From assembly GCA_963555705.1 (NCBI GenBank), contig OY743169.1:6696014-6760013 (forward strand): a stretch of 64,000 bases of DNA. The letters are read 5' to 3'. Below the pieces are notes generated by a model that was given only the letters and a program-made list of their open reading frames with translations, was not told where the DNA came from and did not search any database. The translations under genes were made by a program, and so were the position numbers. Shown piece by piece: positions 1-12,044 of this stretch. The stretch comes from Ligustrum vulgare (taxonomy: Eukaryota; Streptophyta; Magnoliopsida; Lamiales; Oleaceae). Every line of letters starts with the position of its first letter. The first letter of the stretch is position 1.

Positions 1-750
1 TCACAACAAACATAGAGGACCTCAGATGCAAATTACTTAATGAACCAAAAATTGCACGGTGGTCCCTGAAGGCTTCAAATTTTCGGGACAGGTCCTTGTC
101 CCAAATCAAATTTCATTTAGGGTTTTCTTCAACCCTTACCTCCGCCCCTCAATGCGGAAGACGCGACCGCCGCTACCGGAGATCCCTGCCTGCAGCGCCT
201 AATAGCTCTGCTTACTTGCGCGGCGCAGTGCCACGTGATGCAGCGTCGTCCCCGGCGCTGCTCACCTACAGTGCTGCATGAAGCGTAAATCCCGGTGCTG
301 TGCGCCCTTAGCCGACGGTGTCGGCGACGATCGTGGTCGCCGGCAGAATCCATTATCAACATCATTCATGAATGATTTCAACCACCAAAAATGGATTCAA
401 AATCATATTCGAAAAATATCCCATTCAACCGGCCACATATGTCAAACCGAATTCAGCCATACACAATACAGAATCCCAAATCTAAACCCAGTTTCGAAAA
501 ATCAATCTGAATCCATTGCGAAAAATTGAAATCCAAATTCGAAAAATGTATAAATGTTATACTTCCAAGTCAGATTCAAAACAAAGACATGCTTTATACA
601 CATATACACAGAACGGAAGTGTGTATGGGAGTCAATAATTACTATATTCTTTTGCACGTATAAAGATCTGATAACTCAGCATTAAGGTGATTGTCGATTT
701 ATTCATTCATAGAACTAATTATTATATTCCAACCTTACTCTGATACCACG
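1..750 (-). mobile_element. Ty1/Copia internal leader, cut by the window edge
   Basis: This is the untranslated leader between the primer-binding site and gag of a minus-strand Copia element. The complement of a tRNA-iMet primer-binding site (TGGTATCAGAG on the minus strand) lies at about 738-748, directly next to the LTR at 751. A GC-rich block at about 130-350 and the flanking AT-rich sequence resemble, in opposite orientation, the leader of the complete Copia element at 4140-5050; both carry a recognisable GGTAAGCAG-like stretch and an AAAACCCTA stretch. Gag would lie left of base 1. The short ORFs in the GC-rich block have no recognisable domain and I do not regard them as genes. Confidence 0.7.
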
Positions 751-1188
751 TGTAAATTAGATTATTTATATTCAACATATAATTTAAACATGATTTTATT
801 CAGGATCTTAACCATAAAATTAATTACTGTAAATTATAAGACATACCACAGAATCCATAGAAATAATGTAGATAGTTATGAGATCTTGTTACAGTTTTAA
901 TTGAATCTCAAACAAAAATTAATCTGAAATTCGTCTTCTCTCCCTTAATTTAAGCCTTTAGTTGTGTTTCATAAATTGAACCCCAATGATGAAATTTGAG
1001 TTCAGTATATATAAGTAGAGAGAGGGGCCGAATTTTCCATTACCTTTTAATCTCAACCATTCATCAAAATTGTAGTATTAATAGGAAATACTTCTTATTA
1101 AACTAAGTTTCTATTAATTCAGCAATTTACCTAATTAAACTAGGATACGTTATATGGACCATTTAATGAGAACACAAAATTTCTAACA
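751..1188 (-). repeat. 5' LTR of the truncated minus-strand Copia element
   Basis: On the plus strand the block begins TGTAAATTAG and ends TTCTAACA, so it has TG...CA ends on either strand. It abuts the inverted primer-binding site on its low-coordinate side with a two-base spacer, which is the geometry of a 5' LTR in a minus-strand element. Length is 438 bp. The partner LTR is outside the window, so the call rests on ends plus primer-site position. Confidence 0.65.
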
Positions 1189-1645
1189 TTCTACACAATT
1201 AGCATCACCTTCGCTTGTTGGGATTTGATAAAGGAACTAATCCATGTATTAATTTATTGGTGTTTTAACTCAAACATTAACTTATAGATATTCGTCATGT
1301 TGGCTGAATATCGGAGTGCATCCTCATATCTCAGTCCAGAATAGATGCTTGAGACGTTGCTTTGTTTTATTTTGTTTTATTTAGTTTTTTAACATCCTTA
1401 AACTTGTCCAAGGGTGTAAGTTCACTCATTGCTTTAGGGAAACCATGATTTTGTAACATGTTGAGGAATTCAGCCTCCATTTGAGACCCATTATTTGAAA
1501 TAATGTGATTTATAATAGTAAATTTTTTGAGTGTTTAGTTAAAAAGTAAGGAATCTTTGGATTTATTTGTAAAATATTTTCTTGGTAGAATGTGTGATTG
1601 AAAATGAGTTTTGAAAATAATAAGTTTTTGAGACCCGTATCTACA
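1189..1645. other. AT-rich intergenic sequence, no recognised feature
   Basis: No coding potential, RNA gene or clear repeat is visible between the Copia LTR and the Helitron start. Confidence 0.5.
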
Positions 1646-3199
1646 TCTACACTACCTTAAAAGTATAGATAAGAGAGAATATTTGACTTCACGATTTTGT
1701 CCTCACATATTTTGCTTTAAACCAACTATGCCCTCTTATATTAATTATTTATTTATTTAAGTTAAAAAAATGAAGAGACTTATTTTGTGAACCCCCATAT
1801 TCTATTTTTTACAATATATAAAAGTTGGGATTTAGAAGAAACTTTTAATTACCAATTTTTTATTCATGCTATTAAATTTTTTATTTCATTATAATCTTTC
1901 AATTATTTATTATTAAAATATTTTTATTGTCTAAAAATTCACAATGGTATAATATAATTTTACATTATCATACTTTCTCATAATATTATACTATACCATT
2001 TATTTAGTATTAAAAAAATTATGTTTTAATTTTTGCTTATATCTAATTTCAAAAATTGAATTGTCTACTCAAATTTCATAGTTTACACTATATCACTAAT
2101 ATATATAAACATGGATGTTTGGGAATCTTTTAATTTTCAATTATATCCTTACTTCTATTTTTCTTATATCTATAATAATACCCTTAATTAAGAAAATATA
2201 TATTTCCACATAAATAAATGTTGAAAGACTTTTCAAATGATTTTGATTTAATTAAACAATAAATTCAATTTCCAATATAAAGTCCTTATATTCAATGCAT
2301 ATAATTTATAAAATATATTTATTGATAACTCTTTTCAATCTTATACCACATTGTAAATCAATATATAATTGGTAAATCAAGCATAGACGTAATTTATTTA
2401 TAAAATACAAGATTCCGATAATATTATAGCAGAATTAAAGATAATCTTATAATAGAAATAGTATGGAGAGGATTAAAATAATCAACATGATGAATAATTG
2501 GTAAACTATGATTTATGTTAAAATAAATACATTTTAAAACAAAAACTTTTTGAATAATCAAAATAAAAAAATATAGAGCTATATATTAAAACAATAACCT
2601 TTTTTTAAAATCAAGCGCAATAAAAGGTAAGTTATTAAAACATATTTATAGGTAAATAAATATTCAATCTCCACTTATATAATCAACATAGTTAAGCCCT
2701 CGTTTGGTGTTGATTTTAATCTAAATCAAAGTTAACAATTAATTTAAGCCAAAAATTTTATGGAACCTATAATTTTTTAGCTACACAAATTCATCAACTT
2801 CTATTAAAATATAATAAAAATCTAATTTAAATCCTTATCAAATGAAAAAGAAATCCCGCTTGTTCAAATCTGACAAAAAAATAAAAAATATTTCTATGGT
2901 TCAAACGCATTTCCAACGTCTTCTCGAATGTTCGTTTTGCTACATAAATGTCATGATGTACATTTCATAATTGAGAAAAACTTTTAAAAAGGCATATTAC
3001 AAAATTTACTCATAATTAGTTAATACATAAATAGTAATGTATTATTTATTTACTTTATATTTAATGAGTTATAATTATATTTATAATATATATGATGATT
3101 TTAATAATTTTCATTTTAAATTTCATTACATAAGAGATACAAAGTATAAATTCTTTTATTGCGTATAGAAGACGTGCGAAGCACGTTGAGGAATACTAG
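1646..3199 (+). mobile_element. Non-autonomous Helitron, about 1.55 kb
   Basis: The block begins TCTACACTACC after an A and ends CTAG before a T, matching Helitron insertion between A and T with TC...CTRR termini. A perfect hairpin, ACGTGC-GAA-GCACGT, sits at 3172-3186, nine bases before the terminal CTAG at 3196-3199; this is the standard Helitron 3' structure. The interior is very AT-rich and has no helicase coding sequence. The 5' end could instead start six bases earlier, at 1640, because TCTACA occurs twice. Confidence 0.7.
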
Positions 3200-3494
3200 T
3201 TATTAGAAAATGACAAAAAAAAAAAGTATGTTGATAAGAAAACTAAATGCCAATGTAACTTAACCAAACGCTGAGGCTTGAGGGCCAAAAGATTGCATGC
3301 CTTAGGGAAAATTAGACAATGGCTAGTGGAAAATCCAACTATTTTCAAAAGGTGGCTAGGTATTCAATTTTTTATTTTCCCCTTTTTTAATAAATTAAAT
3401 TTGTTAATTTAAAACTCAAAATTAAAAAGAAAGAAGTTACACGAAAAAAAATAATTAAAAAAAAAAACACAGAAAACCACTAGTAGAAGCTCAC

Positions 3495-3613
3495 CATTTC
3501 AAAACCATAACTTCTATCAATGAGAAGCAAAGCCAAATCGGCAAAATTGGCACAATGAATCATCCCATTAATATCATTTGGACACTCCACAAACTGCAGT
3601 CTCCTTTGCTCAC
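3495..3613 (-). pseudogene. Orphan exon of a BMS1-like ribosome-biogenesis GTPase
   Basis: Read on the minus strand, a 119-bp exon-like segment lies between an AG acceptor (3615-3614) and a GT donor just below 3495. It encodes about 39 residues including QRRLQFVECPND and FADLALLLID, which I recognise as the G-domain region of BMS1, a nucleolar GTPase needed for small ribosomal subunit assembly. The reading frame and both splice sites are intact, but I find no neighbouring BMS1 exon on either side, including beyond the Copia element inserted 70 bp upstream. It is probably a gene fragment carried by a transposon or the relic of a broken gene. Confidence 0.75.
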
Positions 3614-3684
3614 CTACATCAGAAAAAAGAAATAAATCACTCATCATTTGTCAAGCCAATCCCTAACTTAACACAAACATAAAC

Positions 3685-4139
3685 CGTAAGGATTTTAATC
3701 AATCGCGTGGGCTTATATGTGAATTATTGTGTATTGAATAAAAGGCTATCAAATTTGGTTAAGTCCGTTTAAAGTGATCTAATAAGGATTTGGTAAATTT
3801 GGCTTTAATGCATCTAATTAATGTATGGGCTTTTATGTGTAGATACCAGGCCATTACCTAATTCATGATGGGCCGGATTAGGTTAATTGACAATTCAGTA
3901 TATAAAGTCGGTTATGGTCCCTGAATCCTACGTACTGTTCATCTTATCTGACATCTCATCATCAGAGAGAAAATAAGGACTACGTATTGATTTAGAAGAT
4001 CCAAACACCGTAATCGTTCATCGGGAATCACGTTTGATTAAGGTACGCTTCCGCTTCAGTTATTTAATTCTTGATAATTCAGCATGATGATTTATTTTGG
4101 ATCATAGATAAATAATTATCTGTGATAAATTTTCTAACA
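3685..4139 (+). repeat. Copia 5' LTR
   Basis: Matches 9482-9936 at all but 14 of 455 positions. A TATAAAG promoter box lies at 3901-3907. The first base is C rather than T (CGTAAGG versus TGTTAGG in the 3' LTR), so the TG terminus has mutated. It ends TCTAACA. Confidence 0.95.
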
Positions 4140-4141
4140 AG

Positions 4142-4154
4142 TGGTATCAGAGCC
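4142..4154 (+). promoter_or_regulatory. Copia primer-binding site (tRNA-iMet)
   Basis: TGGTATCAGAGCC begins two bases after the LTR. It complements the 3' end of plant initiator methionine tRNA and primes minus-strand cDNA synthesis. Confidence 0.9.
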
Positions 4155-4689
4155 AATCATCACGTTGAATTGTCAGATCTATTTTTAATCGTATGGCTTA
4201 GATTAAAAATTCAAGTTTTAATCAATTTTGGAAAATTATATCATCTGTGTATATGAATCTGATTCCTAGAATTGATTGAAACGTACCTTTGGATTTAACG
4301 AAAATTTTGAGTATGAAATTTGAATCAGCCGAAATGATATGTTTAAACCCAGACTGCCTAATTGATATATTTTCGAATTGGGTCTTAAATCTGGGTAAAG
4401 CATCTCCTCTTAATGTTGTGTGGATGTTATGAATTAGAGGAAACACGCAGACACAAATTGAAGTTCTGTTTGTATGTATATGCGTAACCTTGGTTTTGAA
4501 TTTAAACACATGGAATCTGTATGTATATATATTTCGAAATCAGGTATGGGTTTCTCTGTTTTGGAACTATTTTTCTGGGTTGAATTTGTGGAGGAAATTT
4601 GTGTATGGTTGAAATGAATTTGGTGATGAGTCATGAATTTAGATTCTCGGTGGAAAGGGATTGTATATTGAATCTGGTTTTGGATTAAG

Positions 4690-4925
4690 TGTGGCCGGTG
4701 ATCTAGTCGTCACCGGCATTGGCGACGGGTGCTGCACAGGTTGGAGGACAGGGCACGACAGGAGCATAGCGCCAGGGATGGCGCTGCGTCGCAATGGATG
4801 TCGCCGGGAATGGTGCTGCACAGCACGCGGCACTGCTTCGCGTAGGTAAGCAGCGCCGTTAGGTGCGGAGGGGCTGGCGGGGGGGCTGCGCCTCTGCCGG
4901 TTTTGGAGGAGGCGATGGGCTAGGG
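4690..4925 (+). repeat. GC-rich block in the Copia leader
   Basis: A sharply GC-rich island inside an AT-rich leader. A related block occurs inverted at about 130-350 in the other Copia element, so it belongs to this Copia family rather than being a chance host insertion. It shows short ORFs without any recognisable domain. Confidence 0.5.
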
Positions 4926-5064
4926 TTGAAAACCCTAGCTTTTGCGAAATCAGATTGAAGGCAGGGACCTACGCTGAAAATTTGATGATTTTAAGGACTC
5001 ATTGTGCAATTTCGAATTTTTTGGTTTATTGCATACCAAGTCCCTAAAGGTTATTATGAAATAA

Positions 5065-5640
5065 AGTTTAAACCCTTCAAGTTCTGGAATTTATAACTTC
5101 AGCCCCTAAAGTTATAAATTTTTTTAAATTTTTTAAAGTTTGAAAATTTTCATTTTCAGCCCCCGAAGTTTGAAAATTTTCTAATAAAGCACCTAAACTT
5201 CTGAAATTCTCTAATTTGGTCCTCTAAAGTTTGAGATTTTTCATTTTCAGTCCCCAATGTTTGAAAATTTTCTAATTCAGTCACTAAAGTTTGAAAATTT
5301 TCAAAATTGGTCCTTAAAGTTTGATTTTTTTTAAAATTAAGTCCCTAAAGTTTGGGAATTTTCTAAATTGGCTCCTAAAGTTTGAAAGTTTTCAAAATCA
5401 ACCTTTAAAGATTGAAAATTTCCTATTTTGGACCTCTAAAGTTTAATTTTCTTTCAAATTGGGACCTAATACTTGGAATTTCTCTAAATTGGCCAATAAG
5501 GTTTTGGGAAATTTATAATTTAAGTACTTCAAGCTTAAAATTTCACATAATTGGCCACCTAAAGTTTAAGAATATTGCAATTGACTCTCTCAACTTAAGG
5601 ATTGCTTTATTCTAAAGTTTTGAATTCTATAATTCAAATC
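5065..5640 (+). repeat. Minisatellite in the Copia leader, period about 31 bp
   Basis: Roughly 18 diverged tandem copies of a unit whose core reads CCTAAAGTTTGAAAATTTTC, separated by variants of an AATTGG or TTTCAG linker. Unit length varies between 30 and 37 bp by small indels. Stops occur in all plus-strand frames, so it is untranslated leader. Confidence 0.8.
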
Positions 5641-5796
5641 CTAAAGTCAAAATATATGCAAATCAGTAATTTCAGTTTCAAATCTTAGTACATCAGAATC
5701 TTTTGAGAGATATAATATTCGAAAGTAAGTTAGTTGAAGCAACATGTTTCCAAAGCAACCTCTCTTGTGGATATTAATTAACTTTGAATATTAGAA

Positions 5797-6200
5797 GGTA
5801 TTTGTGTGTGTTATTCATTGCGGATATTGATCGGCCAAAAGAAAGGTCAATATTTGGCTCGAATTTCACATGCACCTGTGGTAATAAACACGTGGCAATT
5901 ATTTGGTTTAACGTGTGACCAATAAATCGGTCCAAAGAAAGGTTTATTGGTTAACACATCTTATTGCTAGTGTTTGATCACTACACTAAGGGAAAAATTA
6001 GGTGTTTGTGTGTTATTTCATGCGGATATTGATCGGCCCAAAGGAAGGTCAATATTTGGCCCAAATTTCACATGAACTTGTGGTGATAAATACGTGACGG
6101 TTATTTGGTTTTACGTGTGATCAATAAATCGGTCCAAAGAAAGGTTTGTTGGTTGACATGTCTTACTGTCAGTGTTTGATCACTACACCAAGAGTACCAC
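5797..6200 (+). repeat. Tandem duplication of about 202 bp in the Copia leader
   Basis: Two adjacent copies share GCGGATATTGATCGGCC, TCAATATTTGG, AATAAATCGGTCCAAAGAAA and AGTGTTTGATCACTACAC in the same order; equivalent positions are 202 bases apart (5821 and 6023). The copies have diverged at several positions. Confidence 0.8.
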
Positions 6201-6447
6201 TTACAAGTTAATATTTCTGTCCAAAGACTAAATATTAATGTTGTGCTAGATATCTTGTAATGGGTCCTACCATTATTTGAAAGTATGATTTGCATAATAA
6301 GGTACTTATGTGAGCTATTTTATTTAAGTGTTCTCTATTCGGTTTCAAATTCTGCTAGTAGTATATCTACAAGCTCAAATTTAATCTCTGTATTTATGGA
6401 ATAAACTTCAAGGATCAAAACAAGAACATTAACTTTTCGTTGGCTGC

Positions 6448-9190
6448 ATGGATCTAGACAGTGTACTAAGGATTGAGCAACCTGCTCCTCTTACGGATGA
6501 AAGTTCATCTAATCAAATGAGGAACTTTGAGAAGTGGGATTGCTTAAAATTACGTGAGTCTCATGATCATTAAGTGCGGCATTCCGAAAGCCTTTAGTGG
6601 CATAGTATCTGAGGAGGTAAATGATGCCAATGAATTCCTTACCGAAATTAAGAAATGTTTTGTGAAAAACGATAAGGCTGAAACAAGCACGCTTATGCAA
6701 AGCTTGATTTCAATAAAGTATAAAGGCAATGGGAAAATAAGGGAGTACATCGTGTAGATGTCTCACACTGCTTCAAAACTTAAGGAACTAAAACTCGACT
6801 CGTCTAATGACTTGCTCGAACATTTGGTATTGATATCGCTTCCAGCACAATATAGTTAATTTAGGGTTAGTTATAACTGTCAAAGTAGAAATGGACTCTC
6901 AATGAGCTCATTTCATAGTGTGCAAGCTTCTTGCACAATTCAGTCAATTTAAGGTCAGTTGTAACTATCAAAGAGAGAAATGAACTCTAAATGAGCTCAT
7001 TCTATTTTGTGTGCAAGAGGAAGAAAAGTTGAAGCAGGACAGAACTGAAAGTGTTCACTTGGCAAACACCTCTAAAGATAAGGGCAAGAAAACAAATAAA
7101 GAAAATAAAGTTGTTAAGGGGCTATTAATTTTATAATCCCACACTTAAGTCAATTTTTGAAACGGGAACTGCAACATTTTTGAGGAAGTTGAGTTTGGGG
7201 GGAGAAATAAGGTTAGAGATATTTTCTTTAAGGAAGAAGTTGAGGAAGGATCGGTTTCGATTCCTACTATTGCTTTTGACAATGTGCAAGTTTCTATGGA
7301 TGTCATTGATTAAGAAGCATATTCGGAACCTCAACTAGACAATGTTGAAGAACCTCCCATCCAAAATAAAGTAAATTTCAGAAGTACAAACTCAACAACC
7401 TCAATAACTAAAGCCATTAAGGAGATCCACGAGAGAAAGGGAAAACATGCTATTCCGGATAATTTAAATAGTATTTTTCCAAGAACATATGGTCCAATCA
7501 ATTCCATCAGGCCATGCAGGACTCTAACTCTCAAAAGTGGATTGATGCCATAAATAAGGAGTATAAGCATATGCAAGACAATAAAGTTTTGGATCTTGTC
7601 CTATTACCAGAAGGTGCGAAGCCCATTGGTCTTAAATGGATTTTTAAACCAAAGTAGATTCGAAAGGTAATGTGGAAAGATATAAGGTTCGTCTTGTATC
7701 TAAGGGCTTTACACAGAATAATGGCATTGATTATAAAGAGATTTTCTCTTTGGTTTCTACAAAAGACTCTTTCAGGAAAGTTAGGTTGTTGCGCATTTTG
7801 ACCTCGAGTTACATCAAATGGATACTAAGGTGGCGTTTCTCAATGGCGACATTGATGGGACAATCTATTTGGTGCAATCAGAAAACTTTGTGTCAGTAGA
7901 CCCAAAGCAAATGATTTGCAAATTAAAGAAATCCATTTATGTGCTCAAGCCAGCTTCTCGTTAAGGGTAATACAAATTTCATCAAGTAATTATCTCATTT
8001 GGTCTTGAGATTAATGTTGTTGATGGTTGTTTGTATTACAAGTTCAGTGGGAGTAAGTATATTGTCCTGGTTTTATATGTTGATTATTGCTTGTCACTAA
8101 TGATATAGGTATGTCACATAAAATTATGAGATTTTTTGTCAAGGAATTTTGAGATTAAAAATCTTGGTGACTTCTCTTTTGTATTAGGAATTCAGATACA
8201 CCGGGATTGTTCTCGGGGTATTCTTGAATTGTCACAAAAGGGCTATATCGAGAAAGTACTTAAGAGGTTTGGCATGCAAGACTGTAAATCAGGGGACAAC
8301 CCTATCGCTAAGGGAGACAAATTTAGTCTCTACTAATGCCCGAAAAGTTATCTTAAAGTTAAAGAAATGCAGAGAATCTCATATAGTTAAGCTATAGAAA
8401 GTCTGATGTATGCTCAAATTTGTATGCGTTCGGATATTGCATACATTATTGGGATACTAAGGAGATATTTAAGTAACCCTGGGATGGATCATTTGGAAAG
8501 CAGCCAAACATGGGTTATAAGGTATTTAAAGAGAACAAAAGATTACATAATCACATACAGAAAATCGGATCAGTTGGAGATCATATGGTATTATGATTCC
8601 GATTTTTACTAGATGCCAAGAAAGTAAAAGATCCATATAAGGCTACATCTATCTGCTAGTTGGAAGAGCTATTTCCAGATGGAGTGCTTAACAGACACTT
8701 TGGCTTCTTTCACTTGGCAGCGCAGTTGTAGCAATTTTGGGGGCATCTAATTATGGAATATAGCTGCGAAATTTTGTCACTGAGCTGCGTATTCTGTACG
8801 GTATAGAAAGACCACTAAAGTTATATTGTGACAATAACTCAGCAGATTTATATTCCAGTAACAACAGGAGTTCAACTAAGTCAAAATACATTGACATAAG
8901 TTCCTGGTTGTGAAGGATACAGTTCAGAGTGGACACGTGTCAATAAGAGCACATTGGGACAAACTCCATAATTGCAGATCAGCTTACTAAAGTATTACAA
9001 CCCAAGGTCTTTCATGAGCACAATACTCATATGGGTGTTGTATTTCTTAAGGATATTCAGTTTCAGTGGGAGTTTGTATTTTGGGTGCATTAGACACATT
9101 TACTGTCCTTTTGGATACAGTTTAAAGTTAAAGTTATTTACAGCTGTAAGGTTTCAGGTTTATTATCTCTGAACTTATTTGAGGATGATC
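6448..9190 (+). pseudogene. Decayed Copia gag-pol with internal deletion
   Basis: The ATG at 6448 opens a Copia gag start (MDLDSVLRIEQPAP), followed by the UBN2-type gag region with KYKGNGKIREYI and LVLISLPAQYS. At about 7110-7150 the sequence jumps from the gag tail directly to the C-terminal end of integrase, so the zinc knuckle, protease and integrase core are missing. Reverse transcriptase follows (AINKEYKHMQDN, LKWIFKP, DVKTTFLNG-like, then LYVD). The YVDD active site at about 8075 is disrupted by a small deletion. RNase H remnants run from about 8390 to 9050, ending near QSGHVSIRAH. Many stops and frame changes affect every domain. It is non-functional. Confidence 0.92.
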
Positions 9191-9467
9191 TCACTAAGGT
9201 TGGACCAGTTGGAAATAGGCATGTTGAAGATCACATTACATGTAATTTCCATGCTACACATCCATACTTGATCCATGTCATTCAGTTATGTCGATATACG
9301 TGACCATTGATAGGTTTAGTTACGATTAATGTAGCGAAAGCCGCTTTGATCCTATGTTGATATAATTGATGGACCGGATTGTTTGGGGATGCATTCAGTA
9401 ATGATAGCAAAATTCTGAGTACTCATAAAGTTATGATTGATACACAATTGTAAGGTTACACATATAG

Positions 9468-9481
9468 CCCAAGTGGGAGAT
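9468..9481 (+). promoter_or_regulatory. Copia polypurine tract
   Basis: AAGTGGGAGAT directly precedes the 3' LTR; this is the usual plus-strand primer region in plant Copia elements. Confidence 0.85.
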
Positions 9482-9936
9482 TGTTAGGATTTTAATCAAT
9501 CGCGTGGGCTTATATGTGAATTATTGTGTATTGAATAAAAGGCTATCAAATTTGGTTAAGCCCGTTTAAAGTGATCTAATAAAGATTTGGTAAATTGGAC
9601 TTTAATGCATCTAATTAATGTATGAGTTTTTATGTGTAGATACCAGACCATTACCTAATTCATGATGGGCCGGATTAGGTTAATTGGCAATTCAGTATAT
9701 AAAGTCGGTTATGGTCCCTGAATCCTACGTACTGTTCATCTTGTCTGACATCCCATCATCAGAGAGAAAATAAGGACTACGTATTGATTTAGAAGATCCA
9801 AACACCGTAATCGTTTATCGGGAATCACGTTTGATTAAGGTACGCTTCCGCTTCAGTTATTTAATTCTTGATAATTCAGCATGATGATTTATTTTGGATC
9901 ATAAATAAATAATTATCTGTGATAAATTTTCTAACA
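9482..9936 (+). repeat. Copia 3' LTR
   Basis: Begins TGTTAGG and ends TCTAACA, followed by the target duplication TAAAC. A TATAAAG box lies at 9698-9704. Confidence 0.95.
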
Positions 9937-9941
9937 TAAAC

Positions 9942-10443
9942 AGCATGGAATTTTCACAGTGACAGTATTCCCATTTAATTGATACATTCGCAGAAAATTA
10001 TATATGGGTCTCGGTGTTCTCTAAATTTTAACCATTAGATAAGTGAAAATTATTTGAGGTCTCGTTCAAATTTCATTCTGTTTTTCTTTTTCTGGTGGCG
10101 AGATAATAATGAAGAAAAGCAACTCTATTTGCATTTCTTTCAATTTTTTTATTTTTTATTTTTTTATCCATTCAACATCTTTGAAGCCTGCTTAACAATG
10201 ATCACTAGAGAAAATAAATTAGGAAAAGCCCGTTCAACCTGATACAATAGTAATTGGACCTCCAGTCAGGTAAATTATGCATTGTGTAATGCTTTACAAG
10301 ACATCTGATAGCGAGTATCAAGACATTTTTGTTCCGTAGGGAGAACCGTAAGTCGCTTTAAGGTGTAAGTCTCACAATTAACAAAAATATTAATAAAAAT
10401 ATATAAAAAATTAGTAAAAATATATTTAAAAATTAGTAATGAC
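9942..10443. other. AT-rich sequence, no recognised feature
   Basis: Runs of T and A with short non-coding ORFs. If the BMS1-like exon at 3495 was part of a local gene, its next exon should lie here on the minus strand, but I could not recognise one. Confidence 0.5.
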
Positions 10444-11044
10444 CAAGGGCAGACCCACATAGGGCCCCGCCGAAGTACGTGCCCCAGTTAAAATTAGATC
10501 TTTTTTTATAAAAAAAAATCAATTAATTCTTGAGCATAGCCATTACTTGATTCCCTGAAATTATATTAGATTATTGTTAATTTATTTGCTCTCTGTCTCT
10601 GTCTTTTGGAGATTTAGGTGGCGTTCTGTTTGTATTTTATTTTGTATTTTCATTTTCGAAAATGTTTTGTGTTTTCATTTTTGTTTTCAAATTTGTTGAA
10701 AACGCGTTTGGTTTGTCATTTCTGAAAACTGTTTTTGAAAATGAAAAGTTGAAAAACACGTTCTGTTTGAAATTTTGCAGAACACTATTTAAACTATTTT
10801 TAATTAATTTGCTTGCAGAATATGACTAACTCCAACTCAAATTTCCTTTCACAATACACTAAAAATATGGTTACATGCAACACACTAATGTGAGCATTAA
10901 GAGTCTATATTAACACAGATTGGTCAGGTTCGGGACTTGAGAAATCTCTACTTCTATTAAAATCCAGAAAATGCAAGTTCTTTCAAAACCACCAGAGTCC
11001 ATTTATCATTACATTTTTTGAAATATAACAACAAGAATTCTCAT

Positions 11045-11075
<31 letters not shown>

Positions 11076-11138
11076 TAATGTTGATATTGAATTTAATAAA
11101 ACTTTATTTAAACTAAGTCCCAAGTTAGGATAATTCTA

Positions 11139-11173
<35 letters not shown>

Positions 11174-12044
11174 TATTTAAGCTTAGTTCCAAGCTAGGAT
11201 AATTCTAAAAAAAATAAAAAATAAATAAAAATAAAAAAAACTTTATATTAAGCTTAGTTCTAAGTTAAAAAAAAAAAAAAAAAATCCCAAAACGCGTTTT
11301 CCGCGTTTTGGACATTTTTTGTCGAAATACACACAAAACGCCCGAAACGATGTTTCGGGCGTTTTCCGTTTTGTGTACAAATTTTTTTTTATTTTTCAAA
11401 ATGCGTTTTCAAAAATGGTAAAGAGAACGCGTTTTTAGCGTTTTCGAAAATAAAAACAGAAAACGACCTCAAAACAGCAAAGAGAACAGGGGCTTAGATT
11501 TTGGTGAATTGAGATTTTGGAGTTTGGAGAATTTGAGATTTGAGAAATTTTTATTTTATTTGAATTTTTGTTTGTTTGAGAATTTGAAATTTTAGGACTA
11601 ATATGTGTTTACAATTATTTGTTTGTTTGTTTGTATCAGTTTTGGAAAAATATTTTATGCATAAACCTACATTTTCTTCTGATAAGCAAAGTAATGAAAA
11701 TGAAATTATATATGTAAGGGTTGAGAAACTTGGTGAAGAAACTAATGTTGAAATTGAAGATGTGTCTCAACGTCGGGGATAATGTTGGGGATGTTAGTAG
11801 TGACACCCTTGAATTTGATGTAGCAAATATTGAGAATGATGTACTTAATTTTGACAATGATGTGATTATGGAACGTTATCAAAGTATAAAAACGTGTAGA
11901 GAATAATTATAATAAACTTTCAAATATTTTTTAATTTTTCGGTCTTCTTCCTAAAAAAAGGATTTCGGGGGCAGCCCCCGTACAGGCCGTCGATAAAAAT
12001 ACAAGTTGTGTCCCAGTACTACAAAAAGTCTTCGTCCGTCACTG
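10444..12044. mobile_element. hAT-like element (TTF-zinc-finger type), degraded
   Basis: The left end reads CAAGGGCAGACCCAC and the right end, inverted, reads CAGTGACGGACGAAG. Both resemble the CAGTGGCGGA termini of hAT elements that encode TTF-type zinc-finger transposases. A short frame at 11640-11780 (KYFMHKPTFSSDKQ) could be the start of such a protein but is too short to be sure. Flanking octamers (GTAATGAC and GTCATGGT) match at only five positions. The right end interrupts the Helitron helicase remnant that continues from 12045. A second element, 10616-11495, is nested inside. Confidence 0.45.
10616..11495. mobile_element. Non-autonomous DNA element, first copy of a two-copy family
   Basis: The ends are imperfect inverted repeats: left AGGTGGCGTTCTGTTTG, right (inverted) AAGCCCCTGTTCTCTTTG. 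AGATTT flanks both sides (10610-10615 and 11496-11501), a possible target duplication. Subterminal sequence rich in AAAACGCGTTT motifs recurs at 34720-35501. Inside are three tandem copies of an about 95-bp unit containing TTTAAGCTTAGTTC-like sequence next to long A and T runs (11047-11284). No coding sequence. Confidence 0.6.

Larger units (their letters stand above)
3685..9936 (+). mobile_element. Complete but decayed Ty1/Copia retrotransposon
   Basis: Two 455-bp direct LTRs flank the element, and the 5-bp target duplication TAAAC is present at 3680-3684 and 9937-9941. A tRNA-iMet primer-binding site follows the 5' LTR and a purine tract precedes the 3' LTR. I count 14 mismatches between the LTRs (about 97% identity), so insertion is old relative to the Gypsy element at 23789. 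The interior has an unusually long leader of about 2.3 kb with two tandem arrays, then a gag-pol region broken by stops and lacking the middle of the polyprotein. It cannot encode its own enzymes. Confidence 0.95.

Noticed and set aside
129..365. Arg-rich frames in the GC-rich island at the left edge
   Set aside because: The island is part of a Copia leader shared with another element; the frames are not conserved between the two copies.
5065..5640. Regularly spaced repeats resembling a CRISPR array
   Set aside because: Units vary in sequence and length, spacers are also related to each other, and the block is inside a Copia leader in a plant genome.
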